A DNA stretch of 64,000 nucleotides from Sisyra terminalis (lineage: Eukaryota > Arthropoda > Insecta > Neuroptera > Sisyridae): the NCBI GenBank assembly GCA_958496175.1, contig OY292277.1, positions 43,039,050-43,103,049 on the forward strand, given 5' to 3'. Position numbers and translations under genes: made by a program. The notes below the pieces were generated by a model that was not told the origin of the DNA, did not search any database, and was given only the letters and a program-made list of their open reading frames with translations. This document shows, piece after piece, positions 33,826 to 44,225 of this stretch; the stretch's first letter is position 1; the number at the start of each line of letters is the position of its first letter.

Positions 33826-36171
33826 TTTATTAAATAAAACATAATTTACAGACATCATTTACAGACAATTCGATTATATTTAGGGAAGTTCACCAGTTTA
33901 CATCCCAAAATTTGGATAAAATACAAAAAATACTTGAAAAGTCCAGGAAATTTCTGAAATTTATGGGGAAAACATACTATATCGGAAGTATTACACACAT
34001 GAAACCGACCAACTTTAAAACCTACTTTTTATAATTTTTCTGGGATTTCTATATATTTTTTTGGGAATATCGAAACTATATTTGTACCAGAAGTTAAAGG
34101 TCAGTAGTGTCAAAAGCTTACTTAGACCAAATAAACAATGCTTAACTTTTGGTGAGCCGCCAAAAAAAAATCAATTTTTTAGAAGCCTGATGAAGGTCAA
34201 ATAAAGGACCGAAACGTTGCGGATTTAATTATTGGTATATGAATTTACATCCTTTTATGTCCATTTTCCTGCTAACAATTAAAAATTGATTATGTAAAAT
34301 ATGGACACTACAATTCACAGTTAATAGGGTTCATAGAAACAATTATTTTTATTTTGAATAGAACATTATAATAAACATTACCATAAGTTAACAACAAACA
34401 ATAAATAAGTTAACATTACTATAAAGTTAATTTATTTTTTACATTCTGATACTTCACATCTTTTCTTAGCTACTATCTTTCTTATTTTGAGAGAAATTTT
34501 ATTGGCCATGACTACTTTCAAAGTTGACCCAACATGACCGTTATAAATACAGTTTAGTGTAGTTTATAAAAAAAGTATATTATAATTTTATATGCTGGTT
34601 TCATTTTTAATTCACATATCTATTTTATTTTTACTTTGCACCCGATATATTAACAAGGCTGTAAAAACGTTCATCTTGGGCTGCGACTTTGACACCCCTG
34701 TTTAGAGTATGTAATTTCCTATAATTCAGATATTTTTTCATAGAATATAGAGATTTTAACTATTAAAAATTATACAATTGTTTTGAAAGTTTGGTTTTTA
34801 GTGCAGTTATATGGTTTTGATTTTTTTTAATTTCAATATTTTTAGCTGCAGAATAATCAGTTGCAGTTAAAAACCAAATTTCATTGGAATCGGTAAAATA
34901 GTCTTCAAATTAGAAGAGAATATAGAAACAAAAAATATTGGTACAATTATTTGAATTGGATCTTTTATACTTGACCTTCTAAATATCTTTTATTTTTGTA
35001 CAACTTCAAGTGTAAATTTGAAGGCAGAAAATACTATCAAAATTCGTAAACCAGTTCTGGAAAGACAAGAAGGTATGCAAACTGATAAATAATTACATAT
35101 AATTAAATGGCCTTTACTACTATGTAACTTACACTGGCTGACAAAAATTTACGTACAATACATGGCCTTTACTACCTTGGTAGGTATGTATTAAACCGAT
35201 TGAATTATATACTGTTCGGGGAACTCGTACAACTACATACAACCGCGGTAATACCTGGTTTCGAACTCATAAATGACAATAGGCGAAAGATTACTTGTAC
35301 GTGGTTATACCCATTCCAGTTGGGAACTTAACCCGTTTAGTATATATAAGAGTGATACATTCCCTATAATTGTAAGTAAGTTTTTCTCCTTACGCCATCA
35401 CCCTAGAACAGGTTTTATGGAATACTTTATACTGCTTGGAATCTTTGAATCATCATAATTGAATCATCATCATAATTGATGGCATTAACGGCATTAACAT
35501 TCGCAAAACTACAATCAGCCAAAAAAAAAACCAAATAAAGTAAAAAATGTAAGCATCAAACGATTAACGAATTATTCTGTACCTAGATTAAATAACTTCC
35601 TTGAAATAATTGATTTAATCTGATGCAAATAAATAATTTTCGAGTAATTATTATTTGCAAGTGTATTTACAGAATAACAATCAAAAAGCTTTCGTATACG
35701 AAACAAAGTTTGAAATTTAACATTAATTATTAAATATTCAACCGTTTGACAAATATTAATGAGTAATTAATAACACAATTCTTTAGTTTGAAAATAAATT
35801 TTTTTCCTCCTCGACAGTAACAATTTTGAAAGTAAAGATTCTGATATTTTATAGTTCGGTAATTAATAGTTTTGCCTATTTGTATTCGTAACAGTAAAAA
35901 AATAGTAAAAAACGTGAAAAGCTCTGTAGTGAACATGGTGAACATTGTGAAACTTGTGAAAGCTGCAAAAATAACGTGGTTTAAATACTTGCTAAGAGTT
36001 CATAGCTTTTCTTCAAGATGTCGCCAGCGTTTGTAATATCGTCAATGTTTACGTTCATTGTTAACATTATAATGGCCTTAATGGGCAATATGAACAGTAA
36101 TTCATGTGTTAAACTTTTATTTTTATTGTCGACGTTTCGACAGGCATTGCGATCTTCATCAAAAAAATTGT
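33826..36171. other. AT-rich intergenic sequence with small repeat traces
   Basis: It contains a hammerhead-core-like motif at 34187, a solitary Tc1-like terminus (CACTGGCTGACAAAAATTTA at about 35131) and no supportable gene. The frame at 35981-36187 (-) and its antisense partner at 36018-36239 (+) overlap a repeat and are not called. Confidence 0.45.
34187..34215 (+). ncRNA. Hammerhead-ribozyme-core-like motif (GGTC/GACC stem)
   Basis: The order is CTGATGA, A, GGTC, an 8-nt loop, GACC, GAAA, C. This matches the conserved hammerhead half core (CUGAUGA, stem II, GAAA). The preceding AGAAGC is shared with the motifs at 62143 and 62622. No stem III and cleavage triplet in the expected place could be found, so activity is doubtful. 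Confidence 0.25.
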
Positions 36172-36515
36172 TGTTTGTAATATTCATTGTTGTGATTCAA
36201 ATTGGAAATATAAAAATAGACTTAGTTTTTAAATTCTAAGGCTTTAAACTAAATCCTCATTATTATAATATTTTGATTAGAATATAGAAAAACACTTTTT
36301 TTAAATTTAAAAAAATATACATTAGAACTAAATATTAGTGTATATATATTAATACTGTGTAATACTATTAATTAATACTGTATAAAAAGCGTTTTTGTAT
36401 ATTTTGATCAAAATATTAGAATATTAAGGATTTAGTTTAAAGCTTTAGAATTTAAAAATTAAGTCTATTTTTATATTTCCAATTTAAATCACAACAATGA
36501 ATATTACAAACGACA
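36172..36515. repeat. Long inverted repeat (arms about 125 bp)
   Basis: The arms at about 36172-36296 and 36388-36515 are near-perfect reverse complements (GTTTGTAATATTCATTGTTG against its complement, with TTTAGTTTAAAGCTTTAGAA inside). A GTCGACGTTTCGACAGG...CTTCATCA motif sits just outside the left arm at 36128-36160. Foldback element without coding capacity. Confidence 0.8.
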
Positions 36516-36634
36516 TTTTTTTTATCATTACTATGGCACAATATGAACAGTAATTCATGGGTAAAGTTCTAATCTATAGATCTTTAAATTTAAAAACGGT
36601 GTTTTTGTATATTTAGATCAAAATATTAGATTTA

Positions 36635-36835
36635 CTAATCATAAAGATATAATAAATATACTATAGCTAAAAAATACTATTTACTATGTACCATGCATAA
36701 ACTATAAATGAATTGGAATTATTGACTGAGTAGCTAAGTACCTTCATAGTTTATGCATGGTATATAATGTATTTGTATTTTTTAGTATTTTTTAGTTGCA
36801 GTATACTTATTATATCTTTATGATAAGTATATAAC
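36635..36835. repeat. Second long inverted repeat
   Basis: The arms at about 36635-36712 and 36745-36835 (CATAAAGATATAATAAATAT, ACCATGCATAAACTATAAAT and complements) form a hairpin around a spacer near 36713-36744. It is adjacent to, but different in sequence from, the preceding inverted repeat. Confidence 0.7.
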
Positions 36836-37794
36836 TTTTAATTTTGTACTTCATAAGTAGAAATCAAATTTGTATATTTAATTTTGTCAAAATGATTTGT
36901 CACTGAATTTTGCTGGTGTCAAAGTAAAGGTGCTATATATCTCCTTCGATTATTACCAGAAGCGAAATAAATACAATAAATTTGTTATATAATAAATGAG
37001 TACTAAGCACGTTCATGATTTGTACACTTGAAGAACATTTGTAATATTATAAATTTCAATAAATTTTCAATATATTATCGGAGAATCTTATTTAGTCAAT
37101 ATCTGAATTTTTATTGTCCTTAAATAATTTCACCTTTAATATTCTGATATCTTAGGTCAGGACTTCACGAGTATAAGCGTTAATCAAGAATGGGTTACAC
37201 GTATTTAAAGTAGTTAATACCGTTAATACTACAAAATATATCATCTATAAAACATTTTTTTCTACAATGCTCGTATATGTTTTCATTTCTACCCAAATTT
37301 ACCATATTTGCCTATATGTACATACAGTTTGCAGTATTATCAACTCTACCAACCTTTTACACGTCCAATATTGCTCACTAGATGTCAGCTTTTTAATGCA
37401 TAACGAAATACGTAATGTTTAGTTGGTGCTAATATTAACTTCTTATTAGCCAAGTAAATATAATTTTTAGCGATTTTTAATCTTTCAATCAATGAAATAG
37501 TTTCCCTGTATTTTTAATGGACAGTTATTTTGATAGTTACAGAAACTGTGATTAAGTATTGTAGAAACTACCTTCCATATTTTCTAAGCCTTGAGTTCCG
37601 ATCTACATAATACAATTATGAGTTCGTTTGATTTAGTTCGGTCCTTTGATTTATTAATATTTCATCTTAGCAAATGAGTATAAAGTTAAAATACCCATCG
37701 TTTGTGTTTCCATTGTTTGTTTTATGCATGTGTATGGTATGGAGCGTAAGTCTGTTAATAATAATAACTGAATATTCACAAGGGCATAATCCTC
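36836..37794. other. AT-rich intergenic sequence, no gene seen
   Basis: No supportable gene, repeat boundary or RNA. Confidence 0.45.
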
Positions 37795-38190
37795 TCAAAG
37801 GCTTAATGAACTGAAAGTTGGTAGCATGTCCACTTTATTATAACAAATAAAACAGCGTCCGTTCGCTAATCGCATTGTGCAGACCTTATTACTGTTATCA
37901 TTGCCGTTGTCAATGAGGACCAAGTCAGGATAAACCTTTTTTTCCACATCGACCGGCCAATCGAATCGGACCATTGCACCACCGTTCCCGAAAGCCGTTT
38001 CTCTAATGAAACGAAATACTGAAATACGCTGTCGCATGTAAATATAGTCGGAATATTTTTGAAAAAATGAAATTGATCTTCAACGGACACATTGTGCAGG
38101 TAATTTAATACGATTCGTGCCTGGTTAAAGTATTCGAAACAGTCGCTCTGGTGATTGGTATAGGGGTCGATGGCGGAATGGGGACCACTA
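37795..38190 (-). pseudogene. Unrecognised coding-like segment with frameshift
   Basis: I do not recognise this family. The - strand is open for about 108 codons from 38190 to 37866 in one frame and for 81 codons from 38037 to 37795 in the next. The protein-like character moves from the first frame (YTNHQSDCFEYFNQA region) to the second (RFDWPVDVEKK, then three cysteines in a CTMRLANGRCFICYN region), which implies a one-base frameshift near 37990-38030. The segment is much less AT-rich than its flanks. A fair splice acceptor pattern (TTTTTTCTTTAG on the - strand) precedes the open frame at about 38190. It could be a captured viral gene, a cellular retro-copy or an exon of a decayed gene. No transposase or reverse transcriptase motif is seen. 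Confidence 0.4.
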
Positions 38191-38630
38191 AAGAAAAAAC
38201 TTCAATATCTTCTTTCTTTATTAATCTTATTGAGTAGATTTTGTTTTATTCGATACTACAAATGAATAGCTTTAGGAAAACGTGTAAAAGCAAAAAAGAA
38301 AATATATCTTACTACTCAATAGGTACATGGAAATCGGGTAATCAGAACTAGAGGATAAAGCAATGAGCTTTATATGTACAATGAAAACTAAAATAATAAT
38401 TATTGATTTGCTATTTACATATATCGAAACAAGGAAACTTTAAAATTTATAATGTTCAGAAAAATATGAAAATCTTGCAACAATTTTTGGAGAACACCCT
38501 TCATGTGTACAAATCAAAAGTTTGTTAATCACAAGATACTAAAGATAGGTCGTTTAATTTTCTTTCGTCACAAAAGACTGAAGAAAAACAGTGTTTTTTT
38601 TTTTTTGAAAAATTTACCAAGTAACCGATT

Positions 38631-38990
38631 GATTAGGGCTGCTGGTTTAAAAATTAATAGTAATCCTTTATAATAAAAAATAAATAATAAAATAATATGT
38701 ATCTATACAAAAATAACAGTAGATACGTTTATTAAGCGATTAAGAACACTTTAATTATAAGAATACATTTAATGCAAAATTTGTGCTTGATACCAAGCGA
38801 CAAATTGATTAGGACTGCTGGTTTAAGAATTAATAGTAACGCTTTATAAAAAATAAATAAATAATAAAATAATATGTATACAAAAATAACAGTAGGTTGG
38901 TTTATTAAGTGATTAAGTACAATTTAATAATAAGAATACCTACTTTTAATGCGAAATTTGAGATTGATGCTTTTTGATAATTTTATTAAT
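38631..38990 (+). repeat. Tandem duplication of about 180 bp
   Basis: GATTAGGGCTGCTGGTTTAA and GATTAGGACTGCTGGTTTAA start two units. They continue in parallel through AATTAATAGTAA, AAATAATATGTAT, AAAATAACAGTAG, TTTATTAAG-GATTAAG and AAGAATAC. Divergence is modest. Confidence 0.8.
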
Positions 38991-39480
38991 ATTTAGTTGT
39001 AAAAGTGACAATTCTACTCTCATATCGTCTTCTACATTTAAGAATTTGGACCTTTTTTTAGTTTTAATGTTGGTTAATGTTGAAAATCCGAATTCATACA
39101 AATAATATGAGGACAATTGTAACATTGTAATAATATGTTAAAAGCTTTTTTGGCTATCATTGGATAATCGCAGCTTGTGTCAATCCAAAACGACTTAATT
39201 GATTCGTAGGAATGTTTTAAAATTAAATCTAAATTATCATAAAATCATAAAGTATCCGTTACGAGAAATGAATTACAAACCCAATCAAATTTCTTTATAG
39301 CAAATTTTGGGAAATAATAAATAATTCTCTTCTTTAATGTTGTCAAATGGTCAGTAACAATTGCTTTAATAGTTTTATAACAATCTTTTGGGACTTGTTA
39401 ACAAATTGACAATAATGGTTCTAATAATAAGTTTGTTTAATAATAAATTTTGACGAAAATCAAATTAAAATAAATACATC
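38946..39480 (-). pseudogene. hAT transposase C-terminal (dimerisation domain) relic
   Basis: Reading the - strand toward the stop at 38946-38948 gives YYFPKFAIKKFDWV, then KSFWIDTSCDYPMIAKKAF, LLQCYNC, YLYEFGFSTLTNIKTKKR and NVEDDMRVELSL. This is the order found at the C-terminus of hAT transposases related to ZBED5/FAM200 (the hATC dimerisation domain). At least one internal TGA breaks the frame, and the zinc finger and most of the catalytic core are not seen. It is a decayed autonomous hAT copy and could represent the source family for some of the MITEs, although its terminus differs from theirs. Confidence 0.85.
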
Positions 39481-39587
39481 ACATAAATGACTAGCAAAAT
39501 GAGATTTAAACAATGATTAATTAATCAAAATAAGATTGAACCATCATTGAATCAATAGAATATAAATCATCACATAGCAGTTACGGA

Positions 39588-39810
39588 GTGATCCAAACTA
39601 CTTGATGACCACTGATGAAGATTGCTTGGCAATCGAAATACGTATCTGGGCAATACGTCACGAATATTTTAGTTTGAACTTCTGTTCAAATTTATGTTGG
39701 TGGTATGATTTTTATATATTATTATATTAAATTTGTATATTATTATGTTAAATTATACTACATAAATTGGACTGCAATATATTTTATATATTGTATACAC
39801 AGAATGACTA
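39588..39810 (+). repeat. Foldback family A, copy 4 (one arm), nested in the hAT element
   Basis: From GCAGTTACGGAGTGATCCAA through CACTGATGAAGATTGCTTGG, CAATCGAAATACGTATCTGG, TTGTTCAAATTTATG and TGCAATATATTTTATATATT, this is nearly identical to the right arm of copy 5 at 60555-60830. The near identity to copy 5 suggests more recent movement than copies 1-3. Confidence 0.8.
39612..39659 (+). ncRNA. Hammerhead-like core with stem II and stem III-like hairpins
   Basis: CTGATGA (39612-39618), A, GATTGC, TTG, GCAATC, GAAA (39635-39638), T, ACGTAT, CTGGGCA, ATACGT, C. The GATTGC/GCAATC and ACGTAT/ATACGT arms pair perfectly, and the closing GTC is where a type I hammerhead would cleave. The junction has two extra nucleotides between GAA and the stem III-like helix, and no matching stem I is obvious, so a working ribozyme is not established. 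Confidence 0.3.
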
Positions 39811-40018
39811 ATTATTTCAACATATTATTGAACTTAACACTTATATGAATCCGGGCATTGTAAGCAAACTGAATCACATAAGTATATTAACCAAATTTAA
39901 CTTACGAAAATGTATACAATTTTTCTTTTTAAATCGTATTTAATAATATTGACATAATTGTAAGTATATCTAAAATTTGGCGGCACAATTTTAGTGGTTG
40001 AGAACCGCTGGTGCTGCT

Positions 40019-42129
40019 AGGATATAGACTCCATATTGGGAAATAGGTACTGTTCTAAAGTATTCATATAAATAATCGATGTAAAGTACAATTTTAGTCA
40101 GTATTTAACCTTTAAGGTAATTACCTACTATATTAAGTGGGTAAAGATCAATAATGCATTGATAAAAATGGTTCGGCAATAATATATTTCTTCGTCTTCG
40201 TTATATGCCATATCAGGTACCACTATTATTGACAATTGCATTGGCAAATTTTTCGTAGTTTCTGAATAATCTAAATCATTTTTGGACTCTTCAAATACTA
40301 GTGCAATTGAGAATGTCCTTTACCCATGAGATCTGGGTTTTTTTCCAGTTTTGTGGAAGCCCCAATTTTACCTTTGATTATAAGCTGATGAATTTTGTAT
40401 CGGTCTCCTTTCAAAACATAGATACCCAAGGTATGATATATTTATTGTCATAATTGTTGTGAATACCTCATAAACAGCAATTGCACACCTTAAGACTGCT
40501 TCATTGTCTGCATAGCTGTCCAGGATATTCGGAGCATTCTTCTATGGAACCACATCGAACGCCTTTAGACGATTAATCAATGCCCAATATAAACTTTTTT
40601 TAGATATAAATGGCAGATTCATATTTATAACAATTACTATTTTAAGGGATATTCAGAAGAAGGTACTAAATATTAAGAAAAAAGAGACTCAAGAGTACCA
40701 CAAGGAAAGAAGAATGATAAATACTAACAATAAACATCAATGATATAGTAAAAGATGGGCAAACCAAAGAAAACCCTGGTCAATACGTTGGGTAGTGACA
40801 TGATCCCGGAATATCTTCCGGAAGAACAGGAGTAAATGGGTAAGAATATTTAAAGTGCCTATAGCCTGTTGAATAGAATAAGGTAAAGGTATACCTTAAG
40901 AAAACATTACTCTTTTGGTATCCACATTTTCGTATTATTAAAAACTGTTTTCATTTGATTTTATGAAAAATCCAGGGGCTTTATACGTTTTATTGATTTA
41001 CATATTACGTGAAAATTGAATCATTGATCCACAACTGAAATAGTAAGGTAGAGGAGACAATTCAGCTTCATCATACCGTACCTGTTTTATGATCATGAAT
41101 TACCGTTGTCGCTCCTAATTGATCCTAAAGATGAGGAGAATATTTTTACGTTGTCAATAAATAGACCAACAAATAAAAATCCATTTAAATAAAAAATATT
41201 AAATTTTCAAAAACCCCTAAAATATTTCTTTATTTATTTAACAGAAAATTTCAATTAGGAATTTCTTGTACTACTGTATGTCCTTATCCTTTGGACCATT
41301 GAAAGATTGAATCTATGAATCCCAAATCTAAAAGAAAACATTTATATCAAAAGTTCATTTTTTTTTAAATTTATTAACATTTTGAGGAAACATTTACTGT
41401 ATTCCTATCTACCATTCACCTATATATTGACTATACTAAACTATGACCAAAAACTTGTTCTAACTGATTCAATTATAGCGGCAACAAAGTGGGGTACAAT
41501 TGCCCCATGTTCCCCTATCATACTAAAGTCTACAAGTGTCTTTGATTTTTTGAGTTATTCGTCGAATATTTGGCTTCCAATCACACGAAATATAACACAA
41601 ATATAACCAATATTGAAATATTTCGTATGTATATATATATATGTATATATAACAAGGCAGCCATAAAACGGCTTTATTTTTCAATCTGGCATCGAGGCAA
41701 TGAAATTTATAGAAAACTGGTCGGAATTAAATATTAAGCGGAAGTGCAGATGGAAAAAAACTTGCGGTTTTTGTTTATTTATTTATTTAATATATTTTTT
41801 TAATGTTAGTGACTAATCTACATATGTATATGAGTATAGAAGGAATAGATTTGTACGGGAGATTTATATGGGAACGGAAGCCGAATGTGTTGGTGTTGGT
41901 GGTGTACAGGACATGGTTGAAAACATAGGCTTAACACTGATAAGAAAATTTCAGTTGTTTCCTTCTGGATTACAACAACGAAACATTTTTTTTTTTTTTT
42001 TGAAAGTCAATTGAAAAGTTAATAACTTTGGCGAGACAACATTGTTGTCGCTTCATATGAAGGTTGAATTTTATTTTTCGCTTCTTAATGCCGTTGTCTT
42101 TTAATATTTTTATGGTTATGGCACGAATT
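40019..42129. other. AT-rich intergenic sequence, no gene seen
   Basis: A short dinucleotide-like (TATATATATG) run occurs at about 41629-41650. Frames such as 41382-41606 show no motif. Confidence 0.45.
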
Positions 42130-42545
42130 GTGGTTTCGTATTTAACGCCTATTTTATGGCTGACCATTGCGGTAGCGCAACAAAACAGTTTTTAAGACGA
42201 TACCTTAGTTATATGATGTCTATCGAGGATATTTCCAATTTGCCCATGTCTTTCCGATTTTTATGTGTCTGGAATCCGATGAGATTCGTCCCGGTGCGAC
42301 GTCATCGGCATCTCATCTCTCTCTCTCTCGCACTTGTCGAGTTTTTCCGATTCGAATCACTCGTGGAAATGATTTTCCCGCGTGGTGAAGCGACGCCCGG
42401 CGTCGTTCCAGGAATGCGCCACCAGGAAAATCCCGCCTTTACCACGCCCCATGTTCGCCCACACACCGCGCAACTACCACAATTATCCGACCAAAAACCA
42501 GTTTTCAGGTTGATTATTCGGAGGCAATGAAATTTCAACACAGGA
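42130..42545. other. Balanced-composition island, candidate regulatory DNA
   Basis: It contains a CT run at 42315-42329 (GAGA-factor type), TCCCGCC (E2F-like) near 42431 and CCACGCCCC (Sp/KLF type) near 42442. A 124-codon + frame (42156-42530) spans it but resembles nothing known, is low in protein-like patterning and overlaps a 79-codon antisense frame, so I do not call a gene. Confidence 0.35.
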
Positions 42546-42990
42546 TACGATCACGAATCATCCAAAATCAAATTCCATAGCAACTTCCTTTTACTTCTAA
42601 TCAGCTTGTCCCAATAAACAACCATCATAGTAATTAGATTTCATATTTTGAATTATCGGTTTTTTTCTTTCGTCAAACAGAAAACCAAAATCTCATTATT
42701 GATCGGTAGGTAGCCAAGTCGTAAATACATATAATCAAGTCAAAATCCAATTAGTGATTGGTACCCAAAATGGTACTATACTTTTAACGATTCCAATACA
42801 ATCGGTCTCAGTTTGATAACTTCTAAGACATTCTATTCGGAAATTGAAATAAACTAATAGAATTCCCAAATAAGATAATACTAAAATTATAAGTATCATT
42901 CTATCATCCCTTTCTTACAATGTTAAACACTGAATTACATAATAGATTTTATGGATCCAAGTCTTTTAAAGTTCGGTTAATGGAAATCTT
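42546..42990. other. AT-rich intergenic sequence, no gene seen
   Basis: Nothing supportable. Confidence 0.4.
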
Positions 42991-43092
42991 ATGCATTAGC
43001 TTATTATGCATTAGCTACACATGCTTTAGCTATACATGCATTAGCTATACATTAGCATTAGCTAATACATTAGCTGCATTATACGTTAGCTA
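42991..43092 (+). repeat. Minisatellite of a CATTAGCTATACA-like unit
   Basis: About eight degenerate copies of a 12-17-bp unit with core CATTAGCTA are arrayed over 100 bp. The translated pattern CISYTCFSYTCISYT is only a reflection of the repeat. Confidence 0.85.
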
Positions 43093-43506
43093 TTCTGACG
43101 CCTCTTATAAAATAAAATAAATTGACATTATTATGTAGTTAGGATGGTGTTAGTTTTAAGTATAGGATATCCGATTGTAGCCGATAACTCGAGGTATTCC
43201 CAAATTTGCTATGAATAATTAGATCTTTGGTCATCAAAGATCGTTTGAACCTCAAAGACTCGGAGAATGGAGATTACAAATTAAATTTAAGCTATAGAAT
43301 ATTGAACTTATTTTATATATTCTTTTCCATACAAAGTCCCGAAACCTTATTAGGGATAGTATCCCTAAATTTGTAACTTCGAAACTGATTTTCGAAAAAG
43401 AGCTTGCAAAGTTTAACATAACGTGATTTATACAAACTTTGAGGGAACTTACTTTCAATAGACGTCCCCCATAAAGTTAGAATTCTTAATTACCAATTCT
43501 ACTTAA

Positions 43507-44221
43507 GGGTGGATCACCGTCAGAACGTAAAAAAAAATGACTTTTTTAAAACTGCTGCCATTTTTTTTTTTTGAGATATTAAAAAACGGTCTTGGGCATG
43601 TAGAAGATGAAGTTTTGAACTATTTTTTTTTATTTGCCCCGATATGTCCCCCCTCCCCCTTTTACAGCGCTTTGAAAAAGGGTCCTCAAAGATGAGGAGG
43701 TAAACGGGAGACAAGTTTTCTCAGAAACCGGAAGTCGGATCATGATTTTCCAAAGAATGTAGGTTTTCTTAATGCGTCTTCTTGGTACTGAACCTGGAAA
43801 ATCCGAAAAAAGTTGAAAATTCACAAAATGGCGTGACTTTGAAAAAAAAGTAACAAAAAACGACCTTTTTTTGGACCTTTCCCCCTCTCCCATTTTGAGG
43901 GGGGGAGGTTTGGCCAATTCCAGAGGTTCAATACCAAGAAGACGTGTTGCATTATAACACTCTCCAGTTTCAAGTCAATCCGTCGGATAGTTTCTGAGAA
44001 ATCTTGTCTCCCAGTTTTAAAAAGTTGATTTCGAGAAAAACGCATTTAAAGTTTTTTTAAGATATTTTTTTTATGTTATTATATCAATTTATTCAAGTTT
44101 TACCAGTGAAAATACATTGGTCAGCTATTCCAATCCTTTTAACACGTTATTCTTGAATGTTATAAGAAGACATTTATGGAAAAAAAAACTTTTTTTTTTT
44201 TTTTCTGACAGTGATCCACCC
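43507..44221. mobile_element. TTAA-target foldback MITE
   Basis: This is a 715-bp element between TTAA sites (43503-43506 and 44222-44225). Its termini GGGTGGATCACCGTCAGAA and TTCTGACAGTGATCCACCC are inverted. Internal inverted blocks continue inward: ACAAGTTTTCTCAGAAACCG (43714) against GTTTCTGAGAAATCTTGTCT (43991), and CGTCTTCTTGGTACTGAACC (43774) against GGTTCAATACCAAGAAGACG (43925). The element is therefore largely one imperfect hairpin. TTAA duplication is the mark of the piggyBac superfamily. Frames inside are mirror artefacts of the inverted repeat. Confidence 0.85.
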
Positions 44222-44225
44222 TTAA

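Larger units (their letters stand above)
38644..40010 (-). mobile_element. Degenerate hAT element with transposase relic
   Basis: The right terminus GTGGTTGAGAACCGCTG is a typical hAT end. It is followed by GTGCTGCT (40011-40018), which matches GGGCTGCT (38636-38643) at 7 of 8 bases. The left terminus itself (GGTTTAAAAATT) is poorly conserved, so the left boundary is tentative. The element contains a ZBED-type hAT transposase remnant, a subterminal duplication (units of about 180 bp starting at 38631 and 38811) and a nested foldback family A insertion (39588-39810). Confidence 0.5.

Noticed and set aside
35125..35155. Tc1-like terminus CACTGGCTGACAAAAATTTA
   Set aside because: No inverted partner or transposase found nearby, so no element can be bounded.
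36128..36163. GTCGACGTTTCGACAGG...CTTCATCA as a further hammerhead-like core (- strand)
   Set aside because: The first box is TTGATGA, and the intervening sequence pairs poorly compared with the other motifs, so it was not counted.
42156..42530. 124-codon + strand open frame
   Set aside because: No domain, no splice context, antisense overlap with another frame, and sequence dominated by regulatory-like simple tracts.
43630..44045. Overlapping - strand frames of 95 and 74 codons
   Set aside because: Located within the TTAA hairpin element. The frames reflect inverted repeat sequence and have no transposase motifs.
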